Source: Phaeobacter sp. A36a-5a
GTDB taxonomy: Bacteria > Pseudomonadota > Alphaproteobacteria > Rhodobacterales > Rhodobacteraceae
Direction: 5' to 3'
NCBI RefSeq assembly: GCF_037911135.1
Contig: NZ_JBBLYU010000002.1
Location: 434,001-498,000 of the forward strand
Length of the DNA stretch: 64,000 nt
Shown here: positions 38,030-47,048 of the stretch, piece after piece
How positions within the stretch are numbered: position 1 is the first letter of the stretch
How the letters are laid out: every line of letters starts with the position of its first letter
Translations under genes and position numbers: made by a program
The notes under the pieces: model-generated
Told to the model about the DNA's origin: nothing
What the model saw: only the letters and a program-made list of their open reading frames with translations
The model's database searches: none

Positions 38030-39430
38030 ATGGAAGAACTGGAACTGCCAGCAACGGTGGTCACGCTTTGGGATCAGATCCTGCATGTCGTGGAGTTGGG
38101 GCTGACGCCCGGCTGGCGGCAGTATCAGATCGCCATCATCATATGTCTCTTCATCGTCGCCTATGTTCTGAGGCTCGTGACGCAGCCGGGCTGGGACCGC
38201 TGGGCCAGATCCAGAAGCGGCTGGCCCAAGTGGCGCTTGCGGGTTCTGGTGCAGGTACTGCGGCGCATCACCCTGATTTACTTCGTTATTCTTTGCTGGG
38301 GCACCTATGTCGTCATGCAGCAGATGACCTGGCCCTCGCGAAGTTACCTGATCGGTGTTGCGGCAACGCTGGGGGTGGCCTGGCTGATGATCGGGTTTCT
38401 GGCCCGATTCGTGCATAACCGGACATTGCGCCGTCTGGTGACATGGTCGCTGTGGATCTACGCCACGCTGGTCGCGCTCAACCTTGTCGATGACGTGGCG
38501 CAGTTCCTCGATGGGGTCGCGCTGGATATCGGGTCCATGCACCTGTCGTTGCTTGCGGTCCTGAAAGCCTGTGTTCTGGGGGCGGTGCTGCTGACGATGG
38601 CGCGGCTCGGGACGCAGGCCGCAGCCGGTGGCTTGCGCCGGAACGAGGATATCTCGCCGTCGATGCAGGTCCTGATGGGCAAGGCTGTGCAGGTTGTGCT
38701 CTATGGTTTGGCTTTGCTGTTCAGCATTCGCGCCATCGGATTCGATCTTACCGGGCTTGCAGTCCTGTCCGGCGCGATCGGTGTCGGTATCGGGTTCGGC
38801 CTGCAAAAAGTAGTGTCGAACCTGGTCTCGGGAATCATTATCCTGATGGACCGGTCGATCAAACCGGGTGATGTGATTTCGCTGGGCGAGACCTTTGGCT
38901 GGATCAATGCGCTTGGCGCCCGTTACGTATCCGTGGTGACCCGCGACGGGCGTGAATATCTGATCCCGAACGAGGATTTTATCACCAGCCAGGTGGTCAA
39001 CTGGTCCCATTCGGACCGATTCGTACGGCTCGATCTGAATTTTGGCACCGGTTACAATGATGACCCGCATGAGGTGCGCCGCGTCGCCATCGAGGCCACA
39101 AAAACGGTGGGTCGGGTGCTCAGCGGTGGCAAGCGTGCCCCCGTCTGCCACATCGTCGGCTTTGGCGACAGCAGCGTGGATTACGTCCTGCGTTTCTGGA
39201 TCAGCGATCCGACCGGCGGTCTGACGAATATTCGCGGCAATGTCTATCTGGCGCTCTGGGACGCCTTTAAAGGCGCAGGAATCTCCATACCTTTCCCACA
39301 ACGGGAAGTGCGCGTCCTGAACGACGCACTGCCGGTCGCAATGCAGGATACGGAGGCACGGCGGGGCGGCGGCACAGTGGATGGTTCGGGGGCAGGCCCA
39401 GAAGCCGCCGCGCGGCCAATTCAGGACTGA
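38030..39430 (+). CDS. MscS-family mechanosensitive ion channel
   Basis: A 466-residue inner-membrane channel protein with about five hydrophobic helices before the pore. The pore-lining helix and beta domain are visible: LSGAIGVGIGFGLQKVVSNLVSGI (about 248-272, glycine/alanine-rich TM3) and SIKPGDVISLGETFGWINALGARYVSVVTRDGREYLIPNEDF as the MscS beta domain (about 277-325). It would open under membrane tension on osmotic downshock. The start at 38030 has an AGGAGG site; upstream frame residues (from 37856) look non-coding. Confidence 0.9.
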   Translation: MEELELPATVVTLWDQILHVVELGLTPGWRQYQIAIIICLFIVAYVLRLVTQPGWDRWARSRSGWPKWRLRVLVQVLRRITLIYFVILCWGTYVVMQQMTWPSRSYLIGVAATLGVAWLMIGFLARFVHNRTLRRLVTWSLWIYATLVALNLVDDVAQFLDGVALDIGSMHLSLLAVLKACVLGAVLLTMARLGTQAAAGGLRRNEDISPSMQVLMGKAVQVVLYGLALLFSIRAIGFDLTGLAVLSGAIGVGIGFGLQKVVSNLVSGIIILMDRSIKPGDVISLGETFGWINALGARYVSVVTRDGREYLIPNEDFITSQVVNWSHSDRFVRLDLNFGTGYNDDPHEVRRVAIEATKTVGRVLSGGKRAPVCHIVGFGDSSVDYVLRFWISDPTGGLTNIRGNVYLALWDAFKGAGISIPFPQREVRVLNDALPVAMQDTEARRGGGTVDGSGAGPEAAARPIQD

Positions 39431-39511
39431 CATCACCCGGCCGCCCGACCATGCGTTTCGCGCTGCTTTCACGCCTGCACAAGACGCATAGCCGCCGACC
39501 ATCAAGCTTCA

Positions 39512-39540
39512 TTGAAAAACCGCTTGTAGCTTGCTACATT
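39512..39540 (+). promoter_or_regulatory. Predicted rsfS promoter with palindrome
   Basis: TTGAAA (39512-39517) and TACATT (39535-39540) are 17 bases apart, good sigma-70 spacing. The -10 overlaps a dyad TGTAGC-TT-GCTACA (39525-39538), which could be an operator. Confidence 0.55.
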
Positions 39541-39588
39541 AACTCAACCCCAGCGCCGGGGGACCGGCGGCGCGCTACAAGGAGGACA

Positions 39589-39645
39589 ATGTCCTGTCAC
39601 CCGAACCTCAGGCGGCCCCAGATGCTGGTCGCGGAGTGGCCGTAA
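39589..39645 (+). CDS. Short upstream reading frame before rsfS
   Basis: An 18-codon frame MSCHPNLRRPQMLVAEWP begins at an ATG with the best ribosome site in the area (AAGGAGG, 39579-39585) and stops at TAA, overlapping the rsfS ATG as TAATG. Either it is a coupled leader, or it marks the original rsfS start now in another frame: in the rsfS frame the same DNA reads LSPEPQAAPDAG, which looks like a plausible protein N-terminus. Confidence 0.35.
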   Translation: MSCHPNLRRPQMLVAEWP

Positions 39646-40013
39646 TGGCTACCACATCACAGCCAACCAGCGACGAGCTGCTGGCGCGTGTTCTTTCCTC
39701 GCTGAATGACGACAAGGCCGAAGATGTTGTGCAGATCGACCTGCGCGGCAAAACGGCTATTGGCGACCATATGGTCATCGCCTCGGGTCGCTCGACCCGT
39801 CAGGTGGCGTCGATGGCTGAAAAGCTGGCCGACCGCCTGAAGCAAGACTATGGCATGGTCTGCAAGGTCGAAGGCAAGGACACCGGCGACTGGGTGCTGA
39901 TCGATACCGGCGATATCATCGTCCATCTGTTCCGCCCGGAAGTGCGCGAATTCTATCAGCTCGAAAAAATGTGGCTGCCCGCAGGCACGTCACCAGCCCA
40001 GAGCGAGAACTGA
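39645..40013 (+). CDS. rsfS: Ribosome silencing factor RsfS
   Basis: A 122-residue DUF143 protein that binds ribosomal protein L14 and blocks 30S-50S joining in slow growth. Seen: KAEDVVQIDLRGKTAIGDHMVIASGRSTRQV, the family core, and DTGDIIVHLFRPEVREFYQLEKMW, its C-terminal signature. I use the ATG at 39645 (GGAG nine bases upstream); the GTG at 39636 is an alternative. rlmH follows, as in many bacteria. Confidence 0.92.
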   Translation: MATTSQPTSDELLARVLSSLNDDKAEDVVQIDLRGKTAIGDHMVIASGRSTRQVASMAEKLADRLKQDYGMVCKVEGKDTGDWVLIDTGDIIVHLFRPEVREFYQLEKMWLPAGTSPAQSEN

Positions 40014-40043
40014 TCCAGCGACGGGATCCGGTTCCAAGAGATC

Positions 40044-40080
40044 GGTCCGCGCAGCTCGTCCTTTGCGTCTGGCGCGGACC
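40044..40080. repeat. Hairpin between rsfS and rlmH
   Basis: GGTCCGCGC (40044-40052) pairs perfectly with GCGCGGACC (40072-40080) across a 19-base loop, with no T run. It may be an RNA processing or stability element within the operon transcript. Confidence 0.55.
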
Positions 40081-40097
40081 CGTATCGAAAGTTCCTC

Positions 40098-40568
40098 ATG
40101 CGACTCCATTTCTGTGTGGTCGGGCGCCTCAGGGCCAGCCCGGAAAAGCAGCTGATCGACGATTATTTCGAGCGTTTTGACCGTACCGGTCGTGCGCTGG
40201 GTCTGGGTCCCTGCCGGATCGTTGAAGTTGAGGACAAGAAAAACGCAGGCATGGCCGCTGAGGCGGAACTGCTGCGCAAGGCAATCCCCAAGGGGGCTGT
40301 CATCTGCGTGTTGGACGAGCGTGGCAAGCTGCTCAGCTCGCCGGATTTCTCCAAACGTCTGTCTGATTGGCGCGATACCGGCCGTCAGGATGTTGCCTTT
40401 GTGATCGGCGGGGCGGACGGCATTGATCCGAGCCTGCGCGCCGAAGCCGATTTTTCAATTTCATTGGGCAAGATGGTCTGGCCGCATATGCTGGTGCGGG
40501 TGCTGCTGGCAGAACAGGTCTATCGTGCCGCAACCATACTGGCGGGCAGCCCCTATCACCGGGTTTAG
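40098..40568 (+). CDS. rlmH: 23S rRNA (pseudouridine1915-N3)-methyltransferase
   Basis: A 156-residue SPOUT methyltransferase that modifies pseudouridine 1915 in helix 69 of the assembled 70S ribosome. The knot motifs are present: CVLDERGKLLSSPDFSKRL, VAFVIGGADGID, and the C-terminal EQVYRAATILAGSPYHRV. It follows rsfS, an order widely conserved in bacteria. Confidence 0.95.
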   Translation: MRLHFCVVGRLRASPEKQLIDDYFERFDRTGRALGLGPCRIVEVEDKKNAGMAAEAELLRKAIPKGAVICVLDERGKLLSSPDFSKRLSDWRDTGRQDVAFVIGGADGIDPSLRAEADFSISLGKMVWPHMLVRVLLAEQVYRAATILAGSPYHRV

Positions 40569-40614
40569 CAGGCGCAGAGCGTCTGGTGCGCAGGCACCGG
40601 CCACCGCGCGGTGT

Positions 40615-40983
40615 TCAGCATGAGGTGCAGGTCAGGCGGAGCGTATATGTTGTCTCAGCCCAGCCGTCGACATTGCAGCGCGCCTGAATGAGGACGCTGT
40701 CCAGCCCGTCTGGTATCGCCACACCGGCCAGTGATCTGGTGAATGGCTGTTCGTTGACATGCGGATGCGCCAGTTCCCTCAGGCCAAGCACATTCCCGTC
40801 TATATCGAGCACCCGCCAGCCGTCGGCATAGTGACCCCAGCCGGTATCGGGGTGGCGCAGGGTGACGCTGATGCGCCAGCTGCCAGCTGTTTGCTGCGCG
40901 GCAGCATCAGTTATTTGCGGATCATCGGCCAGCGCCGACGCAGGCAGGCTTACCGCCACGAGCAAGGCGAAGAGTTTTGTCAT
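40615..40983 (-). CDS. Small exported protein, function unknown
   Basis: A 122-residue protein with a signal peptide (about 1-19, LFALLVAVSLPASALA). The mature part is beta-rich (WRISVTLRHPDTGWGHYADGWRVLD) with cysteines in RCNVDGW and the terminal LTCTSC, likely a disulfide. It resembles small periplasmic beta-sandwich proteins of Rhodobacteraceae; no function is known to me. Same strand as the following DUF599 gene, 36 bases apart. Confidence 0.75.
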   Translation of the reverse strand: MTKLFALLVAVSLPASALADDPQITDAAAQQTAGSWRISVTLRHPDTGWGHYADGWRVLDIDGNVLGLRELAHPHVNEQPFTRSLAGVAIPDGLDSVLIQARCNVDGWAETTYTLRLTCTSC

Positions 40984-41019
40984 GGCGCAAGTATAGGTCC
41001 GAAGCCTGCCGCGGTAATG

Positions 41020-41772
41020 TCACAACTCTGTGTTGGCAGCGGATCCTGAGGGTTCGTTTAAGGGTGGGGTCGCGTTTGCCGGGACCCGCTGCAGAATCTG
41101 GCGGGACTGCGAGGCAAATTCCCGCCGATAAAGCACCGCAAAGGTCACGATTGTCGCCGCAACCAGCGCCCATGGTCCGATCAGCCATGCGACGGCGGCG
41201 AGCGCGAAATAGGTGGACCGCATGGCGCGGTTGAAACTGCGCGCGGCCGTGATGCTCAGGTCTGCTGCCTGTCGCGCGCGGGGATAGGCACGGGGGTCGG
41301 CGTCGGTATTGGGCACAGCGGCCATCAGCACAAAACAATAGCCGAACAGACGATGCGCCCAGACATATTTCAGGAACGCATTGGACAACAGCAACAGCAC
41401 CAACAGGATTTTGACTTCCCAGACAAAGGCAGGCGCGCTCTCCAGACTGAGATCCTGCGCCACACCGGCCAGTTGATCGGTATTGCCGATCAGTGCCAGT
41501 CCTCCGCCGATGGCGATCATCGAGGCAGAGGCAAAGAACGCGCTGCCTTGTCGCAGATTTGCGATCAGCTGGGCGTCAAAGATGCGGGGATCACGCTGCA
41601 CCATCTGATTCATCCAGGCATGGCGGAACTCGGCCATCAGGCCAGAGACCGAGGGATGCTCCGAAGTGGCGTGTTCAATGCGCCAGCCGATGCCGATCCA
41701 GCAGAGCATCAACAACAGGCAGGCCGCCAGATCTAGGGGCGAAAACAGGGCGATACGGTCAAGCAGTGTCAT
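41020..41772 (-). CDS. DUF599 family membrane protein
   Basis: A 250-residue inner-membrane protein with four hydrophobic helices (about 12-30, 75-97, 115-150, 190-215). The pattern LRQGSAFFASASMIAIGGGLALIG and the long loop with RAMRSTYFALAAVAWLIGP match DUF599. No function is established. The last 30 residues are polar and Pro/Ser-rich. Confidence 0.8.
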   Translation of the reverse strand: MTLLDRIALFSPLDLAACLLLMLCWIGIGWRIEHATSEHPSVSGLMAEFRHAWMNQMVQRDPRIFDAQLIANLRQGSAFFASASMIAIGGGLALIGNTDQLAGVAQDLSLESAPAFVWEVKILLVLLLLSNAFLKYVWAHRLFGYCFVLMAAVPNTDADPRAYPRARQAADLSITAARSFNRAMRSTYFALAAVAWLIGPWALVAATIVTFAVLYRREFASQSRQILQRVPANATPPLNEPSGSAANTEL

Positions 41773-41817
41773 GGCTCGACCCTACCTCCGGAACTCGGGG
41801 CTTGCCAGATTGGATAA

Positions 41818-41838
41818 TTGGTAATATTAGTTTACCAA
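41818..41838. promoter_or_regulatory. Palindromic operator before glcDEF
   Basis: TTGGTAA (41818-41824) and TTACCAA (41832-41838) form a perfect inverted repeat with a seven-base AT-rich spacer, 26 bases before the glcD start. TTGGT/ACCAA half-sites are typical of FadR-subfamily GntR regulators such as GlcC and PdhR. Confidence 0.7.
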
Positions 41839-41863
41839 ATTTAGCAATCCACAGGAGAGCCCC

Positions 41864-43312
41864 ATGGAGATGCCAGCCCCGGATCAGACCGTCCTGTCGC
41901 GCAAGGCTGAACTTGTTTCGCGTCTTTCTGCCGTGCTGCCTGCGGATGCGCTGGTCGAAGATCCCGCAGAGACGCGGGCCTACGAATGTGATGCGCTGAC
42001 CGCCTACAAATGCCCGCCGATGCTGGTGGTGCTGCCGCGGAGCACGCAAGAGGTCTCGGATGTGCTGCGGATCTGCCACGAGGCAGGCGTGCCGGTGGTC
42101 CCGCGCGGGGCCGGGACGTCGCTGGCCGGCGGGGCGCTGCCAACGGCCGATTGTGTCCTTCTGGGCGTCGCGCGGATGAACGCGGTGCTGGAAACGGATT
42201 ACGACAACCGCATTATCCGGGTGCAAACCGGCCGCACCAACCTGAGTGTTTCGGGCGCGGTGGAGGAACAGGATTTCTTCTATGCTCCTGATCCGTCCTC
42301 GCAGCTGGCCTGCGCCATCGCCGGCAATATCGCGATGAACTCCGGTGGCGCGCATTGTCTCAAATACGGTGTGACCACCAACAACCTCATGGGTGTCACC
42401 ATGGTGATGATGGATGGCACCGTGGTCGAGATCGGCGGCGCCCATCTGGATGCGGGCGGGCTGGATCTGCTGGGGGTGATCTGCGGCAGCGAAGGGCAGC
42501 TGGGCGTGGTGACCGAGGCGACCCTGCGGATCCTGCGCAAACCCGAAGGCGCGCGCCCGGTGCTGATCGGTTATGACAGCAACGAGGTGGCGGGGGCCTG
42601 CGTCAGCGATATCATCAGGGCAGGGGTTCTGCCGGTTGCGATCGAATTCATGGACCGGCCCTGCATCGAGGCCTGCGAGGCCTTTGCCAAGGCGGGTTAC
42701 CCGATGTGCGAGGCGCTGTTGATCATCGAGGTCGAAGGCAGCGATGCGGAAATTGACCTCCAGCTGAGCCTGATCACCGAGATAGCCCGTTCGCACAATC
42801 CGGTGGAGCTGCGCGAGGCGCGTGACAGCGACGAGGCCGCGCGGATCTGGCTGGGCCGAAAATCGGCCTTCGGGGCGATGGGGCAGATCAACGACTATAT
42901 GTGTCTGGATGGCACGATCCCTGTCACCGCGCTGCCGCTTGTCCTGCGCCGCATTGGGGAAATGAGCCGGGAGTTCGGACTGGACGTCGCCAATGTGTTC
43001 CATGCGGGCGATGGCAATATGCACCCGCTGATCCTGTTCGATGCCAACAAGCCCGGCGATCTGGAGACCTGCGAAGCCTTTGGCGCCGAAATCCTGAAGC
43101 TCTGTGTGGAGGTGGGCGGATGCCTCACCGGAGAGCATGGCGTGGGGATCGAAAAGCGCGATCTGATGCTGCATCAATACCGGCCCGCCGATATCGAGGC
43201 GCAGCTGCGGGTGAAAGATGTGTTCGATCCGAAATGGCTGCTCAACCCGGCGAAAGTGTTCCCGCTGTCCACAACGCAAAGCAGACGCGCGCCCGCAATC
43301 GCGGCTCAGTAA
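41864..43312 (+). CDS. glcD: Glycolate oxidase subunit GlcD (FAD-linked)
   Basis: A 482-residue flavoprotein that oxidises glycolate to glyoxylate. Seen: the FAD-binding motif PVVPRGAGTSLAGGALP, the second FAD segment AIAGNIAMNSGGAHCLKYG, and the C-terminal HAGDGNMHPL and CLTGEHGVGIEKRD. AGGAGAG site upstream. First gene of glcDEF behind a GntR-type operator; a glcC regulator gene is not in the window. Confidence 0.95.
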   Translation: MEMPAPDQTVLSRKAELVSRLSAVLPADALVEDPAETRAYECDALTAYKCPPMLVVLPRSTQEVSDVLRICHEAGVPVVPRGAGTSLAGGALPTADCVLLGVARMNAVLETDYDNRIIRVQTGRTNLSVSGAVEEQDFFYAPDPSSQLACAIAGNIAMNSGGAHCLKYGVTTNNLMGVTMVMMDGTVVEIGGAHLDAGGLDLLGVICGSEGQLGVVTEATLRILRKPEGARPVLIGYDSNEVAGACVSDIIRAGVLPVAIEFMDRPCIEACEAFAKAGYPMCEALLIIEVEGSDAEIDLQLSLITEIARSHNPVELREARDSDEAARIWLGRKSAFGAMGQINDYMCLDGTIPVTALPLVLRRIGEMSREFGLDVANVFHAGDGNMHPLILFDANKPGDLETCEAFGAEILKLCVEVGGCLTGEHGVGIEKRDLMLHQYRPADIEAQLRVKDVFDPKWLLNPAKVFPLSTTQSRRAPAIAAQ

Positions 43313-43350
43313 CAGATGGTAGTCGACAGGCCCCGATGCGGGCATGTTGC

Positions 43351-43390
43351 GGGGGCCTTGCCCCCACACCCCCAGAGTATTTTTGAAAAG
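43351..43390. repeat. Roseobacter-type intergenic hairpin motif
   Basis: GGGGGC-CTT-GCCCCC followed by ACACCCCCAGAGTATTTTTG is a motif I recognise from many Rhodobacteraceae intergenic regions, often just before a ribosome site. It fills the glcD-glcE gap. A related version lies at 58482. Confidence 0.6.
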
Positions 43391-43398
43391 GTGAAATC

Positions 43399-44499
43399 AT
43401 GACACCTCAGAGTGAGGCCGAACTGGCCGAGATTATTGCGGGGGCCAAGGGGCCTTTGAGTATCCGAGGCGGCGGCACCCGCGGTATCGCCGACAACGGC
43501 GCGCCGCTGTCGGTCGCGGGGTTGAGCGGTGTCACCCTTTACGAGCCGGGAGCGTTGACGCTTGTTGTGCAGGCGGGCACACCGGTTGAGGAGGTGAAGC
43601 AGATCCTGGCAGGTGAAAACCAGCGCCTCGCCTTTGAGCCGATGGACCATCGCGGACTGCTTGGAACCGATGGCGCGCCCACTATGGGCGGTGTGTTTGC
43701 CGCCAATATCTCCGGTCCCCGCCGCATCCAATGTGGTGCGGCGCGCGATTTCCTGTTGGGGGTGCGGTTTGTGGACGGCCGCGGTGACGTGCTTAGCAAC
43801 GGTGGCCGGGTCATGAAGAATGTCACCGGCTATGATCTGGTCAAGCTGATGGCCGGTGCCCATGGCACTCTGGGTGTGCTGAGTGAGCTGTCGTTGAAAG
43901 TCCTGCCCAAGGCTGAAGCCTGCGGAACCGTAGCGGTTGACGTCGCCGATCTGGCAACAGCAGTGGCGGCCATGTCGGTTGCGCTGGGCTCTCCTTATGA
44001 TGTGACCGGGGCCGCCTATGATCCGGATGCGCGAAGGGCCTATATCCGGCTTGAGGGGTTTGAGGCCTCCGTTGCCTACCGTGCCGAAGCCCTGGCGAAG
44101 GAGTTGGCTGGATTTGGCGCCCCGGAGATCTCTCTTGGTGAGAGCACCGCATTGTGGGAGGGGGTTCGCGATGTGGCAGCTTTCCACGACAAACCGGGCG
44201 ATGTCTGGCGTATTTCGGTGAAACCCTCCGACGCGGTGGCGCTGGCGCCCGCACTGCGGGCGGAGGCTTTGCAGTTTGACTGGGGCGGCGGGCTGATCTG
44301 GGCGCTGGTGCCCGAGGGGACTGACCTGCGGGCGCGGATCGGCGTGCCAGGCCATGCAACGCTGGTGCGGGCGTCTGCTCAAACCCGGCAGCAGCTGGGA
44401 CAATTTCATCCGCAACCTGCCACGCTTGGCGCGATATCTGCGGGGCTGCGCCAGCAGTTCGATCCGCGCGGCATTCTTAATCCGGGACTGATGGGGTAG
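43399..44499 (+). CDS. glcE: Glycolate oxidase subunit GlcE
   Basis: A 366-residue partner of GlcD with a smaller FAD-binding (PCMH-type) domain: SIRGGGTRGIA, GTDGAPTMGGVFAANISGPRR and NVTGYDLVKLMAGAHGTLGVL. It is shorter than GlcD, as usual. Middle gene of glcDEF, three bases before glcF. Confidence 0.93.
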   Translation: MTPQSEAELAEIIAGAKGPLSIRGGGTRGIADNGAPLSVAGLSGVTLYEPGALTLVVQAGTPVEEVKQILAGENQRLAFEPMDHRGLLGTDGAPTMGGVFAANISGPRRIQCGAARDFLLGVRFVDGRGDVLSNGGRVMKNVTGYDLVKLMAGAHGTLGVLSELSLKVLPKAEACGTVAVDVADLATAVAAMSVALGSPYDVTGAAYDPDARRAYIRLEGFEASVAYRAEALAKELAGFGAPEISLGESTALWEGVRDVAAFHDKPGDVWRISVKPSDAVALAPALRAEALQFDWGGGLIWALVPEGTDLRARIGVPGHATLVRASAQTRQQLGQFHPQPATLGAISAGLRQQFDPRGILNPGLMG

Positions 44500-44502
44500 A
44501 TC

Positions 44503-45837
44503 ATGCAAACCACGTTTACCGAAGAGCAACTGCGCGATCCCGGCACCCAGCGGGCCAATGAGATTCTGCGGACCTGTGTGCACTGCGGCTTTTGCACGGC
44601 AACCTGCCCGACCTATCAGGTTCTCGGCGATGAGTTGGACAGCCCGCGCGGACGGATCTATCTGATCAAGGACATGCTGGAGAACGAGCGCAAGCCCGAC
44701 GCCAAGACGGTGAAGCACATCGACCGCTGCCTGTCCTGCCTCGCCTGCATGTCGACCTGCCCGTCGGGTGTGCATTACATGCATCTCGTCGATCACGCCC
44801 GTGCCTATATCGAAAAACACTATGACCGGCCCTGGAGCGATCGTGCCCTGCGCTGGCTGCTGGCGCGGATTCTGCCCTATCCCGGCCGCTTCCGGCTGGC
44901 GCTCGTCGGGGCGAAGCTGGCACGGCCGTTTCGTGCATTTGTGCCTGACGCGCGATTGCGGGCGATGCTGGACATGGCGCCGAAGCGCATTCCGCCGGTC
45001 AGCCGCAACGATGATCCGCAGCGATTTGCACCAATTGGACCGCGCAAGAAACGCGTGGCCCTGATGACCGGGTGCGCGCAGAAGGCGCTCAACACCGATA
45101 TCAATGATGCCACGATCCGCCTGTTACGCCGTCTCGGCTGCGAGGTTGTCGTCGCCGAAGGGGCGGGGTGCTGCGGGGCGCTGACACATCATATGGGTCG
45201 CGAAGACGAAAGCCATGCCACCGCTGCCAAGAACATCCGCGCCTGGTGCACAGAGATGGACTGGAAGGGCCTCGATGCGATTGTGATCAACACCTCCGGT
45301 TGCGGCACGACGGTGAAAGACTACGGGCATATGTTCCGAAATGATCCTCTGGCGGCAGATGCGGCGCGGGTGTCGGCCATTGCCATGGACATATCGGAAC
45401 TGCTGATGCAGCTGGAACTGCCAGAAGGTGAGGACAAGCAGCTGACCGTGGCCTATCACGCGGCCTGTTCACTGCAACATGGCCAGCAGATCAAAACCCA
45501 CCCCAAGACCCTTCTGAAGCGGGCAGGTTTCTCTATTGTTGAACCGGCGGATCCACATCTGTGCTGCGGGTCGGCCGGAACCTACAATCTGATGCAGCCG
45601 GAAATTTCGGCAGAGCTGAAGGCGCGTAAGGTCAAGACGCTTGAGGCGAAGAAACCGGACCTCATCGCGGCCGGGAATATTGGCTGCATGATGCAGATCG
45701 GATCGGGTACCGAGCTGCCTATCGTGCACACTGTTGAGCTGTTGGACTGGGCGACAGGCGGCCCCAAGCCGCGCGCGCTCCAGCTGGGCGGTAGCGTCAC
45801 TGACACACGGGCCGGTGAGATCCCGATCTTGCGCTGA
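44503..45837 (+). CDS. glcF: Glycolate oxidase iron-sulfur subunit GlcF
   Basis: A 444-residue electron-transfer subunit with two 4Fe-4S clusters (CVHCGFCTATCP and CLSCLACMSTCP) and two CCG domains (GCCGALTHHMG and CCGSAGTYNL). It passes electrons from GlcDE to the quinone pool. Last gene of glcDEF. Confidence 0.95.
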   Translation: MQTTFTEEQLRDPGTQRANEILRTCVHCGFCTATCPTYQVLGDELDSPRGRIYLIKDMLENERKPDAKTVKHIDRCLSCLACMSTCPSGVHYMHLVDHARAYIEKHYDRPWSDRALRWLLARILPYPGRFRLALVGAKLARPFRAFVPDARLRAMLDMAPKRIPPVSRNDDPQRFAPIGPRKKRVALMTGCAQKALNTDINDATIRLLRRLGCEVVVAEGAGCCGALTHHMGREDESHATAAKNIRAWCTEMDWKGLDAIVINTSGCGTTVKDYGHMFRNDPLAADAARVSAIAMDISELLMQLELPEGEDKQLTVAYHAACSLQHGQQIKTHPKTLLKRAGFSIVEPADPHLCCGSAGTYNLMQPEISAELKARKVKTLEAKKPDLIAAGNIGCMMQIGSGTELPIVHTVELLDWATGGPKPRALQLGGSVTDTRAGEIPILR

Positions 45838-45962
45838 CGCGGTCGGCAAGAAGCCGCCGCAGGCGCTAAACTGCCCGGGTGCATTCCACGTCCGCTTGCC
45901 GTAATTTTGCCCCAAGCAGTGCTTACCCTCGGAAGCGAGCGATTGGGACATGGGGCGGCGAA

Positions 45963-46805
45963 ATGATGAGCGCGGGAATACGGATCAGGCAGCTGGTGCT
46001 GTCGCTCGCAGCTGCGCTGTCGAGCTTAGCTGTGCCCTCGGCAACGCTAGCCGATGACAGCCGTCTCCAGCGCCTCGAAACCACAGAGGCGGGCCGTGAC
46101 TGGCAGGCGGTTGGTCGGCTGGACGTCAATGGCGAAGGGTTCTGTACCGGTGCGCTGATCGCGCCGGATCTGGTGCTGACGGCAGCGCATTGCCTCTATG
46201 ATCGCGACAGCCGCACCCGGATCGAGCCGCAGACCATCGAATTTCTAGCCGGGTGGCGCAATGGTCGGGCCTCGGCCTACCGCAGCGTGCGTCAGGCGGT
46301 GATCCATCCAAGCTACATCTACGATGGCAAGGTGTCGACCGACAGGGTGCGCAACGATATCGCACTCCTGCAGCTGCAGAGACCGATCCGCAACACCACT
46401 GTGACCCCGTTTGAAACCGATCAGCGCCCGGAGAAAGGCGCCCGGATTGGCGTTGTCTCTTATGCGCATGACCGATCGGAGGCGCCGTCGCTTCAGGATG
46501 TCTGTGCCGTGATGGCCCGGCAGGAGGGGGTGCTGGTGATGTCCTGCGATGTGGACTACGGCTCCTCCGGTGCGCCGGTGTTTTCCTTTGATGCCGGTCG
46601 GCCCAAGATCGTGTCGGTCGTCTCTGCCAAGGCCGAGGTCTCAGGCCAGCAGGTTGCGCTCGGGGCCGCCCTGGCTGAGGAGCTGGCGCTGTTGCGCGCG
46701 CAGCTGGCCGGAAGCCGGATCGGTGGCCAGATGCCGCCCGGTGTCGGGCGTGTAACTGTGGGCGAACGGGGTACGACCTCAGGGGCCAAGTTCATCAAGC
46801 AATGA
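45963..46805 (+). CDS. Secreted trypsin-like serine protease (S1 family)
   Basis: A 280-residue exported protease. Signal peptide about 1-30 (VLSLAAALSSLAVPSATLA). The triad is complete: His in LTAAHCLYD, Asp in RNDIALLQL, Ser in DYGSSGAPVF. A disulfide pair fits FCTGAL with AHC, and CAVMA with SCDVD. The start is ATG 45963 or 45966; the frame from 45879 adds an unlikely N-terminus. The low-complexity tail is short. Probably acts in the periplasm or outside the cell; target unknown. Confidence 0.88.
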   Translation: MMSAGIRIRQLVLSLAAALSSLAVPSATLADDSRLQRLETTEAGRDWQAVGRLDVNGEGFCTGALIAPDLVLTAAHCLYDRDSRTRIEPQTIEFLAGWRNGRASAYRSVRQAVIHPSYIYDGKVSTDRVRNDIALLQLQRPIRNTTVTPFETDQRPEKGARIGVVSYAHDRSEAPSLQDVCAVMARQEGVLVMSCDVDYGSSGAPVFSFDAGRPKIVSVVSAKAEVSGQQVALGAALAEELALLRAQLAGSRIGGQMPPGVGRVTVGERGTTSGAKFIKQ

Positions 46806-46922
46806 GATTTCGCGCCGCTGGCCGCAGCCGGTCGGTAGATCGGCGGTTCAGGCGCATTTCGGCGGCTGTCGGCAACCGGATGAAAGCTGAGAAATTTGTG
46901 CGCCCCAGAGGGTGGACGCCCT

Positions 46923-46953
46923 CTTGAACCGGCAATTCCAGTCCTTATCTCAG
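46923..46953 (+). promoter_or_regulatory. RpoH (heat-shock sigma) type promoter before hsp20
   Basis: CTTGAAC (46923) and CTTATCTCAG (46944-46953) match the alphaproteobacterial RpoH pattern CTTG with a downstream CYTATNTNNG, 17 bases apart, placed about 95 bases before the hsp20 start. Confidence 0.7.
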
Positions 46954-47048
46954 TGCTGTTCGGATCGCCGATGAACGGGGTCCGACGCTTCAGACGCCCG
47001 TCCCGATTGGGAGGGCAGGTTGAAATCGCTCACTGATGAGGATGACAC

